From an uncultured Ruminococcus sp. (GTDB taxonomy: Bacteria > Bacillota > Clostridia > Oscillospirales > Acutalibacteraceae), in NCBI GenBank assembly GCA_937892835.1, contig CALBHM010000483.1:1-7871 (forward strand): 7,871 bases of DNA, read 5' to 3'. Position 1 is the first letter of the stretch. Each line of letters begins with the position of its first letter. The notes beneath the pieces were generated by a model that saw nothing but the letters and a program-made list of their open reading frames with translations, had not been told where the DNA came from and did no database searches. Of this stretch, positions 1-4,982 are shown piece by piece. A program made the translations under genes and the position numbers.

Positions 1-72
1 CGTTATCGTGGCTGCAACGTAAAAAAATACAGATATGACGGGGCGGGAAACTGCCCCGAAAATTATCTATAG
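1..72 (+). CDS. C-terminal end of an upstream phage gene (partial)
   Basis: The first reading frame is open from the window edge to a TAG stop at 70-72 and gives 23 residues ending in NCPENYL, rich in Tyr, Arg and Lys with two Cys. The other two forward frames close early (TAA at 20-22, TGA at 36-38). The stop lies seven bases before the ATG of the following gene, typical of an operon, and the next gene's AGGTGA ribosome site overlaps the stop. Position suggests a phage structural gene, but 23 residues are too few to identify a family. A 6-bp stem (39-44 with 53-58) falls inside it without a T-run. Confidence 0.55.
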   Translation, partial: RYRGCNVKKYRYDGAGNCPENYL

Positions 73-79
73 GTGAAGT

Positions 80-241
80 ATGGATTTGGTGTTAAGATAC
101 ATAGAACTGCTTGAATTATGCCACAGTGACAGTTACGATCCGTTTCTTGCGGATATAGAGGAAAGATGCCTTGAAGAGATAGGAATACTGCTCAGGTATA
201 ATAAAAATCACGACCCTGTAACAGGTCGTTTTACATTCGGA
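80..241 (+). repeat. Direct repeat copy 1: shared 54-codon N-module
   Basis: This segment encodes residues 1-54 of the first toxin gene and matches 3465-3626 without gaps. By hand count 40 of 54 residues and 112 of 162 bases are identical; codons 19-46 are the best part, 70 of 84 bases. Similarity stops right after the TGRFT-x-G motif. The pair may allow domain swapping, or loss of the roughly 3.4 kb between the copies. Confidence 0.85.
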
Positions 242-700
242 AAGCAGTATATTGATGTTACAGAAGAATATAAAAACAGAGCCACTCCGGGAGAGGGCTC
301 ACTAACGTATGATGATGATTATAATGCTAAGGCGCATAAGGAAGAAATCGCTTTTGCACAGTGGTTACATAATAAAATGGGCGGAGATATACATTTGCTT
401 AACGAATCGAAAGAAGACGGCGTTAAAATGCCTGATTATATCTGGAACAATAAACTGTGGGATTTAAAAACAATCTCAAATGAAAAAGCTGCTAACAGTG
501 CAGTAAGGAAAGGTGTTAATCAAATATTCGACAACCCCGGAGGAATAATACTTGACTGCAGAAAGTTTAGTGTTGAAGAAAAAACGTTGCTCGGCGTTAT
601 TGAAAAGCGAATGAAATGGCACAGAGATATAGATGTAGATATAATGATTGTGAAATCTGACAGTGACGTACAAATCATTAGATATAAACAAAAGAGGTAA
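80..700 (+). CDS. Polymorphic toxin-like protein: short phage N-module fused to a CdiA-tRNase-like PD-(D/E)XK nuclease domain
   Basis: The protein has 206 residues. Residues 1-54 form a helical module, with YDPFLAD at 19-25 and HDPVTGRFT at 44-52, that recurs in the gene at 3465. A short variable linker follows. Residues about 78-200 resemble the nuclease toxin domain of CdiA C-termini and phage MuF toxins: acidic/His helix at 86-98, GGDIHLL at 101-107, PDY at 118-120, then a strand with WDLKT at 127-131. D119 and D128-x-K130 fit a PD-(D/E)XK metal site, and NSAVRKGVNQI at 139-149 is the helix that usually follows. The expected activity is cleavage of tRNA or other nucleic acid; this is inferred from family resemblance. 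The ATG at 80 follows AGGTGA (71-76). No immunity-type gene follows: the next same-strand gene is a structural one at 821. Base composition is AT-rich (18/60 GC at 421-480), below the terminase gene, consistent with acquired cargo. Confidence 0.72.
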   Translation: MDLVLRYIELLELCHSDSYDPFLADIEERCLEEIGILLRYNKNHDPVTGRFTFGKQYIDVTEEYKNRATPGEGSLTYDDDYNAKAHKEEIAFAQWLHNKMGGDIHLLNESKEDGVKMPDYIWNNKLWDLKTISNEKAANSAVRKGVNQIFDNPGGIILDCRKFSVEEKTLLGVIEKRMKWHRDIDVDIMIVKSDSDVQIIRYKQKR

Positions 701-734
701 CCCCCCGCCCAAATAGCAGAGGACCACCTCTTTT
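690..734 (+). terminator. Possible terminator or hairpin after the nuclease-toxin gene
   Basis: A perfect 9-base inverted repeat (AAAAGAGGT at 690-698, ACCTCTTTT at 726-734) encloses a 27-base C-rich loop and overlaps the toxin stop codon. The 3' arm ends in four T residues, so it could act as a weak intrinsic terminator. The large loop and the A-T-rich stem base make this uncertain. It sits where the second toxin cassette also ends in a hairpin. Confidence 0.35.
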
Positions 735-736
735 CA

Positions 737-764
737 TAGACATTACATCTACTATCAATATTAT
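737..764 (+). promoter_or_regulatory. Candidate sigma-70-type promoter upstream of the chaperone-terminase pair
   Basis: TAGACA (737-742, 5/6 to consensus) is separated by 16 bases from TATTAT (759-764, 5/6). Transcription would begin near 771 and give a leader of about 50 bases before the ATG at 821, which has AGGAGA at 808-813. It lies directly after the hairpin at 690-734, so the chaperone-terminase unit may be partly independent of the toxin gene. The region is AT-rich, so chance matches are possible. Confidence 0.35.
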
Positions 765-820
765 ATCTCAATACAGCAAAAATGTCAATAGCAATTTATA
801 AGATTATAGGAGAAAATGCA

Positions 821-1306
821 ATGTTCACAGAACTTTTAAACAAGAAAATTTACATCACAGATACTTTGTATCTGAGATATGACATAAAAGCGTTTATAGA
901 AGCGGAAGAAAAAGGCATTAGCCCGTTTGAGCTGACTTTCCCTCTGCCGCTGGACTATATAAGAGCAGGGCTACGGTGTTGCTTTGATGAGCTGGGGCTC
1001 AGTCCGACACAGCGTTCCGAAATAGTATCCGATATAACGGCACAGTTGCCGCAGGAATTCTTGCAGGACAAAGTGCTGACCGCCACCACCGCCGCACTTC
1101 CTGCGCCGATAGTGGGAGGTAAGACAACAAACGAAAAGCCCGATTTCAAGAAGCTACGCAGTCTGTTTGTTGATATTATGGGACGGACTGAGGAAGAATT
1201 TATGTATTCCACACTGTACGAAATAACGGACAGGTGGAACGACTACGCAACGTTTATGGGATACAAAGCCCCGACGGAGAGGTTTGTACAGTATGACGAC
1301 GATTAA
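821..1306 (+). CDS. Probable phage tail assembly chaperone
   Basis: I start this at ATG 821 because AGGAGA (808-813) lies seven bases upstream. An in-frame ATG at 782 has no ribosome site and would add 13 residues. The 161-residue product begins with a short beta-like segment, followed by LRYDIKAFIEAEEKG at about 18-32, a pattern seen in siphophage tail chaperones that bind the tape measure protein during tail assembly. The middle is Ala/Pro-rich. The C-terminal part (MGRTEEEFMYSTLYEITDRW) resembles the second domain made by frameshifting in gpG/gpGT-type chaperones, but here it is in frame and no shift is needed. The gene overlaps the terminase gene by 14 bases. Its position just ahead of a terminase large subunit would also suit a terminase small subunit, but I see no helix-turn-helix typical of one. 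The function is inferred from patterns. Confidence 0.5.
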   Translation: MFTELLNKKIYITDTLYLRYDIKAFIEAEEKGISPFELTFPLPLDYIRAGLRCCFDELGLSPTQRSEIVSDITAQLPQEFLQDKVLTATTAALPAPIVGGKTTNEKPDFKKLRSLFVDIMGRTEEEFMYSTLYEITDRWNDYATFMGYKAPTERFVQYDDD

Positions 1307-2957
1307 AGACAGCCGTGCGTATAAATACGCTGTGTGGGCTTCGCAGGACAGCTCCGGCAAGGTCGGAAGATACGTCAGAAAGCAGTGTGCCGAATGGCTT
1401 GAAGCTGTTGATGACGGATATGTAGACGCTCAGGAGTGGAACAAAATAACTGCACTGCTGAAAGCTATACAGCACCCTGATTTAAGCCGTGATATGTATT
1501 CTTCACTTGAAGATTACAGCCTGCTGTTTATTTATGCGGTGCTGTGTACGAAGAAAGACGGCAAGCTGTATTACAGCACAGGGCTACTTGAGATCGCCCG
1601 AAAGAACTACAAGACGTTCACAGCGGCGGTAATATTCATCATCGCTATGCTGACACTGCCGAGATTTTCTCGTCTGTTCTCTGTAGCTCCCGACTTAAAG
1701 CTGTCAAGTGAGCTTAAAGTTGCAATCAAGAAAATCATAAAATCCTCGCCGCTCCTCGAAAAGCATTTTAAGGTTATGCGGTCTGAGATACGCTGTCTGA
1801 TGTGTGACACGGAGTATACTCCGCTTGCATACAGTAAAGACAAGCTGGACGGTAAGCTGGCTCATCTGTTTCTTGCCGATGAAGTCGGCGCTATGGACGG
1901 ATATCCGGTTGAAGCGATGAGATCATCGCAGATAACACTTAAAAGCAAGCTCGGAATACTCATTTCCACACAGTACCCGAACGACGATAACGGCTTAAAG
2001 GACGAAATCGACATAGCAAAGAAACAGCTTGACGGGGTGTACAGCTCCGGCAAGAGATATTTTGCACTGCTTTATGAGCCGGACATTGAGCTTGTACCCG
2101 ACTGGAAGACTAACGACAGCGTGCTGTACCAGTCGAACCCTGTAGCTGTGGACAATGTGGATCTGTTCTCTGAGCTTAAAGACAACCGTCAGCTTGCCGT
2201 GCTGTATGAAAACAAGCGCGAAAATTTTCTCTGCAAGCACTGTAATATCCAGTACAAGGGCGTAGGCAGTGAGGGATATGTTGACCTTATATCCGTGCAG
2301 AACTGCTCGCAGGACGTGCCTGACGAGTTCTGGCGGGGTAAGATAGTCTATCTCGGACTTGACCTCTCGCAGACCGAGGATAACACCGCACTGGCTATGA
2401 TATGCTATCACGAGGGTAAGATATATGTTAAAGTGGTAGCCTTTATTCCTGCCGAAAAGGTGGCGGAAAAATCGGTAAAGGAGCACGTCAATTACAAGAC
2501 ACATATTGCAAATGGCAACTGTTTTGCGTGTGGTGATTACATCATAGATTACGGTTTTGTCGAAAACTATATACTGACGCTGAAAGAAAAGTACGGCGTT
2601 ATAATAGCTCAGCTCGGCTTTGACCGTTGGAATGCACTGTCAACAGTGCAGAAGCTCGAAAGTGCCGACGATCCGATAGAGTGCGTAGAGATAAGACAGC
2701 ATTCAAGCGTACTTCACGCTCCGACAAAGTGGCTCAAGGAGCAGATACTCACAGGAAATATTGTTTTTGCGAAAAATGAACTGCTTGAGATAAATTTCAG
2801 CAACGCAAGATGCACAGAGGACACGAATTTAAATAAATATGTTAATAAAAAGCGCTCCGCAGGTAAGGTCGATATGGTCGTATCGCTGATAAATGCTGTG
2901 TATCTGCTTCAACAAGAGATACTTAACGGCGACTGCGGTGTGTTCGTGCAGTATTAG
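1293..2957 (+). CDS. terL: Phage terminase large subunit (Terminase_1-like ATPase/nuclease)
   Basis: This is the DNA-packaging motor: an N-terminal ATPase that drives DNA into the prohead and a C-terminal RNase-H-fold nuclease that cuts concatemers. I choose ATG 1293 with GGAGAGG (1276-1282) ten bases upstream; a TTG at 1284 sits too close to that site. The 554 residues are full length for the family. Visible motifs: a Walker A-like RKNYKT at 103-108 (the usual Gly is Tyr), Walker B FLADE at 193-197, then a SxL-type coupling segment. The nuclease has acidic residues at D357 (LGLDLS), D444 (GFDRW) and D527 (GKVDMVV), plus the closing SLINAVYLL. It overlaps the upstream putative chaperone gene. 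The neighbourhood is odd: portal, protease and capsid genes do not follow. GC is near 50% in a sampled stretch (30/60 at 2041-2100), well above the flanking cargo genes. Confidence 0.93.
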   Translation: MTTIKDSRAYKYAVWASQDSSGKVGRYVRKQCAEWLEAVDDGYVDAQEWNKITALLKAIQHPDLSRDMYSSLEDYSLLFIYAVLCTKKDGKLYYSTGLLEIARKNYKTFTAAVIFIIAMLTLPRFSRLFSVAPDLKLSSELKVAIKKIIKSSPLLEKHFKVMRSEIRCLMCDTEYTPLAYSKDKLDGKLAHLFLADEVGAMDGYPVEAMRSSQITLKSKLGILISTQYPNDDNGLKDEIDIAKKQLDGVYSSGKRYFALLYEPDIELVPDWKTNDSVLYQSNPVAVDNVDLFSELKDNRQLAVLYENKRENFLCKHCNIQYKGVGSEGYVDLISVQNCSQDVPDEFWRGKIVYLGLDLSQTEDNTALAMICYHEGKIYVKVVAFIPAEKVAEKSVKEHVNYKTHIANGNCFACGDYIIDYGFVENYILTLKEKYGVIIAQLGFDRWNALSTVQKLESADDPIECVEIRQHSSVLHAPTKWLKEQILTGNIVFAKNELLEINFSNARCTEDTNLNKYVNKKRSAGKVDMVVSLINAVYLLQQEILNGDCGVFVQY

Positions 2958-2966
2958 GAGGATATT

Positions 2967-3071
2967 ATGGAAAGAATAAAGGAATTTTTGCTTGATCACG
3001 CAGAATTTATGATAGCAGGGGCTATAGGCGGTCTGCTGTCGGTGGTTATCTGTCTTATAATAATCGGATGA
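2967..3071 (+). CDS. 34-residue single-span membrane peptide
   Basis: A small frame starts at ATG 2967, five bases after a strong AGGAGG (2956-2961) that overlaps the terminase stop codon. It encodes a charged, amphipathic N-terminus (MERIKEFLLDHAEF) and one hydrophobic helix, about residues 15-33 (MIAGAIGGLLSVVICLIII), ending in Gly. No family is recognised. The excellent ribosome site, tight spacing and coherent membrane helix support translation. Its 3' end overlaps the reverse-strand gene at 3055 by 17 bases, and both proteins end in a hydrophobic helix. It could be a small membrane regulator, a partner of the anchored winged-helix protein, or a holin-like remnant; none of these is shown by the sequence. 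Confidence 0.6.
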   Translation: MERIKEFLLDHAEFMIAGAIGGLLSVVICLIIIG

Positions 3072-3402
3072 ATAGTTGGACGATTATTCCGGTAAGTATA
3101 CCTGAGCCAAAACCGAGAAAGTAATTGGAAAGTCGTTCTCTTGATGTCAGCTTTTGCTCTGCTTTGTAATTGCTCAGATAATACAAGCCGTTCACGGTGA
3201 TGTTCCAGTTATCGCCTGACGAAAAGCCAAACTGGCAACCGTCATTAAATGTCGGGCATTCGATATATCCGCTGTTTTCAAGATTTTTCAGTGATATTTC
3301 GCTTGCCTTTCCGAACTTGTGGCTCAATACGGAGCTTCTGACAGCAGATTTACGGCTGTGTGATTTTATATAACGAAGCACTTTTAAATCGGTGATATTC
3401 AT
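3055..3402 (-). CDS. Winged helix-turn-helix protein with C-terminal membrane anchor (reverse-strand moron)
   Basis: The only gene I accept on the reverse strand encodes 115 residues. Residues 4-76 look like a small winged helix domain: helix LKVLRYIKSH (6-15), a second helix around 20-30, a recognition-type helix SEISLKNLENSGYI (34-47), and a beta wing ending in WNITVNGLYYLSNY (66-79). A short polar stretch with Arg/Lys follows, and then a hydrophobic segment, FLGFGSGILTGIIVQLFIRLL (95-115), that likely anchors it in the membrane. An AGGAG ribosome site lies eight bases before its ATG, and an extended -10 promoter lies just upstream (3424-3452). Position inside a forward late operon with its own promoter is typical of a moron expressed in the lysogen. 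It may regulate transcription or act in superinfection exclusion; neither is shown. No terminator is evident, so its transcript may run antisense into the terminase gene. Confidence 0.75.
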   Translation of the reverse strand: MNITDLKVLRYIKSHSRKSAVRSSVLSHKFGKASEISLKNLENSGYIECPTFNDGCQFGFSSGDNWNITVNGLYYLSNYKAEQKLTSRERLSNYFLGFGSGILTGIIVQLFIRLL

Positions 3403-3423
3403 AATAACAACTCCTTTTTGCTT

Positions 3424-3452
3424 ATCATAGCATAAAGAAAAGAGAAATACAA
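3424..3452 (-). promoter_or_regulatory. Extended -10 promoter of the reverse-strand winged-helix gene
   Basis: Read on the minus strand, TTGTAT (3452-3447) is followed by exactly 17 bases and then TATGAT (3429-3424, 5/6), preceded by TGC, which makes an extended TGnTATGAT -10. The start site would lie near 3417, leaving a leader of about 15 bases that carries the AGGAG ribosome site. The intergenic space also holds the ribosome site of the divergent toxin gene. The -35 match is weak, but the extended -10 compensates. Confidence 0.65.
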
Positions 3453-3464
3453 GCAGAGGTAATA

Positions 3465-3626
3465 ATGACGATAGCAGACAGATATATTGAAATACTTGAT
3501 TTGTGTAAATCAGATAAGTACGATCCGTTCCTTGCCGATATGGAACTCAGATGCCTTGAAAAGATAGGGATACTGCTAAGGTATAATCATAATCACGATC
3601 CGCACACAGGCAGGTTTACGAGTGGT
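3465..3626 (+). repeat. Direct repeat copy 2: shared 54-codon N-module
   Basis: This is the second copy of the module at 80-241, in the same orientation and in frame with the start codon. Protein identity (74%) is close to DNA identity (69%), and many differences are at third codon positions, so the module is kept by selection and the copies are not a recent duplication. After the TGRFTSG motif the two genes share nothing visible. Confidence 0.85.
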
Positions 3627-4088
3627 AACGGGGTTGACAACGGCGGGGGTAGTGGTATAATAAAAGAAAATACATTCCATTGTTATGGCGATTATATGCG
3701 TGAAACAATGGGAAGCGCAAAAGAAAATAATCCCGAAGAATTAAAAGAAATAATGGACAGTGTAAAATCAGCAGGTGGAAAATTCGTCCTTTTGTCTGAT
3801 TCGAATAAAATGGTATGCAATGTAAGAAAAGGAGAACCGGGAGAGATACTGATTGACGAGAATGCGTCTTTAGCTGCTGTAAAGCATGAATATCGTCACT
3901 TTAAAGATGATATGGATAACGGAAATCCCGGAATTTTATACTATTTGTCCGATAGAGATAAATTTTTCAATTATGAAAAGCGAGGATACGAAGAAGAACT
4001 ATTTTATGCCCGTCAATATAAAAACATTGATGCGGAGAAGAAGATTCTTAACGAGATAGAAAAAAGGAGGAAAGAAATTTATGAATAA
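3465..4088 (+). CDS. Polymorphic toxin-like protein: short phage N-module fused to an HExxH metallopeptidase-like domain
   Basis: The protein has 207 residues, and residues 1-54 match the N-module of the gene at 80 (40/54 identical), including YDPFLAD and HDPHTGRFTSG. A Gly-rich linker (NGGGSG, 59-64) leads to a different effector domain. Its core is H141-E-Y-R-H145, a zincin zinc-binding motif, in VKHEYRHFKDD; a candidate third ligand is Glu in GYEEELFYARQY (174-185), about 31 residues later, as in gluzincins. The likely activity is zinc-dependent proteolysis of an unknown target, similar in plan to metallopeptidase domains of polymorphic toxins. ATG 3465 follows AGAGGT. The stop overlaps the start of the next gene by eight bases, implying coupled translation with a probable immunity protein. 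AT-rich sequence (19/60 GC at 3721-3780) suggests acquired cargo. An alternative is a domesticated structural or processing protease. Confidence 0.72.
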   Translation: MTIADRYIEILDLCKSDKYDPFLADMELRCLEKIGILLRYNHNHDPHTGRFTSGNGVDNGGGSGIIKENTFHCYGDYMRETMGSAKENNPEELKEIMDSVKSAGGKFVLLSDSNKMVCNVRKGEPGEILIDENASLAAVKHEYRHFKDDMDNGNPGILYYLSDRDKFFNYEKRGYEEELFYARQYKNIDAEKKILNEIEKRRKEIYE

Positions 4089-4377
4089 AAAAGGCATTTT
4101 GGAAAAAGTTTCATTTATGTTAACGGTTTCTAAAAACAAAAAATATACGCCTAAAGAACTTAATGAGATAATTTCTTTTACTCAATTGCATTCGAATGAA
4201 CGAGAGCTCGGTAAAGTGTTTGGGTATTCTGTTTCCGATTATGCTTACGCAACGTTGTTTTGGCTTGGAACCTCTGAAACTTTGAATATATATAACGGTA
4301 TGTCAAGCCGGCTTAGCGAAGAACGCATAAAAGAGATTGATTCGCTTATTCAAAGCAAACTGTATGAACAATGTTAA
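4081..4377 (+). CDS. Probable immunity protein for the HExxH toxin
   Basis: A 98-residue, mostly helical, soluble-looking protein starts at ATG 4081, inside the last codons of the toxin gene (8-base overlap). A strong AGGAGG lies at 4065-4070, ten bases upstream. I recognise no family. Features are a Lys-rich N-terminus, KYTPKELNEII at about 21-31, an aromatic centre (VSDYAYATLFWLG) and an acidic C-terminal helix (SEERIKEIDSLIQ). Small size, translational coupling to a toxin-like gene, and very low GC at the start (14/60 at 4081-4140) fit an immunity gene that neutralises its cognate toxin. The assignment rests on position, not homology. A terminator follows about 50 bases after its stop. Confidence 0.6.
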   Translation: MNKKGILEKVSFMLTVSKNKKYTPKELNEIISFTQLHSNERELGKVFGYSVSDYAYATLFWLGTSETLNIYNGMSSRLSEERIKEIDSLIQSKLYEQC

Positions 4378-4428
4378 GTCAGACAGCTTAATAAAGCCGA
4401 ATGTTAACTTACACAAAACTGAATAAAT

Positions 4429-4456
4429 TATCCACTCCGAAAGGGGTGGATTTTTT
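4429..4456 (+). terminator. Intrinsic terminator after the toxin-immunity pair
   Basis: ATCCACTCC (4430-4438) pairs with GGGGTGGAT (4443-4451) across a GAAA tetraloop with one G-T pair; an extra A-T pair (4429 with 4452) is possible. A run of six T residues (4451-4456) follows. This is a textbook rho-independent terminator. It lies only 31 bases before the ATG of the next structural gene on the same strand, which leaves no room for a full promoter between them. Confidence 0.85.
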
Positions 4457-4487
4457 ATACCCAAAATTCTGAAAGGAGTATAAACAA

Positions 4488-4982
4488 ATGGAAGTTAGTG
4501 ATTTCATTGATTTTTCGGGATTAGACGATGCAATAAAAAAAACATTCCGAAAACTTGAAAAATTAGACAAGGAAACTTGCGAAGTTCGTAGTAATAAAAT
4601 ACTTTACGAAGCAGGCGATATTCTTGTCGCAGAACAACGCAGAATACTTTCTCAGCGTGAAGAGTATTCGGGCTTTCAGTCTTTAGTAAGACGCTGGACT
4701 AAAGAAACAAGATACGGACGGCATTTGTATGTCGGCTATCCGGCTCATGTTGTGAAAAACAATATAAAGGTTATGATTATTGAGTTCGGCAGACCCGGAA
4801 GCTATTGGCGTGGCGGACTTAAACAAGATCAGCGTGATAAAAAGGGCAGAAGGATAGGTGTAGTACAGCCTTATCCTCATATCAGAGCGGCATGGTTTAT
4901 TAAAAAGAATGAAGTAAACAATTTTATGAAAGAACGCATATTAGAAGAGATGAAAAAAATATGGGAGGAAGAAAATGGCTAA
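4488..4982 (+). CDS. HK97 gp10-like head-tail connector / tail completion protein
   Basis: The product has 164 residues. The N-terminal part is helical (GLDDAIKKTFRKLEKLDKE, then an Ala/Glu helix around 38-53), the middle has short strands (HLYVGYP, NIKVMIIEFG), and the C-terminus carries YPHIRAAWFIKKNEVNNFMKERI (about 128-150). This last block matches the HPFIRPA-type ending of gp10-like proteins, which sit at the head-tail interface and help close or join the tail. A basic loop (KQDQRDKKGRR) lies at about 112-122. ATG 4488 has AAAGGAG nine bases upstream. The stop overlaps the tape measure start by eight bases, so the two are probably translationally coupled. In most siphophages a major tail protein and chaperone genes stand between gp10 and the tape measure gene; here they are absent. 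Confidence 0.72.
   Translation: MEVSDFIDFSGLDDAIKKTFRKLEKLDKETCEVRSNKILYEAGDILVAEQRRILSQREEYSGFQSLVRRWTKETRYGRHLYVGYPAHVVKNNIKVMIIEFGRPGSYWRGGLKQDQRDKKGRRIGVVQPYPHIRAAWFIKKNEVNNFMKERILEEMKKIWEEENG

Noticed and set aside
39..58. CGGGGC/GCCCCG stem near the window start
   Set aside because: It has no T-run after it and lies inside a coding frame, so I do not call it a terminator.
520..771. Reverse-strand frame of 83 residues considered as an immunity gene for the first toxin
   Set aside because: It is mostly antisense to the toxin gene, Ser/Ile/Phe-rich as shadows are, and I see no convincing ribosome site.
782..820. Upstream in-frame ATG at 782 for the chaperone gene
   Set aside because: No ribosome site precedes it, while AGGAGA lies seven bases before ATG 821; the extra 13 residues do not resemble the family start.
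1284..1292. TTG start at 1284 for the terminase
   Set aside because: It sits one base after the GGAGAGG site; ATG 1293 has proper ten-base spacing.
1995..2504. Long reverse-strand frame of 169 residues opposite the terminase
   Set aside because: It mirrors conserved terminase nuclease coding sequence and has no recognisable domain; its length is explained by the codon composition of the sense gene.
4378..4428. Possible promoter between the immunity gene and the terminator
   Set aside because: TTAACT and TAAATT-like boxes are weak and any transcript would start at or before the terminator.
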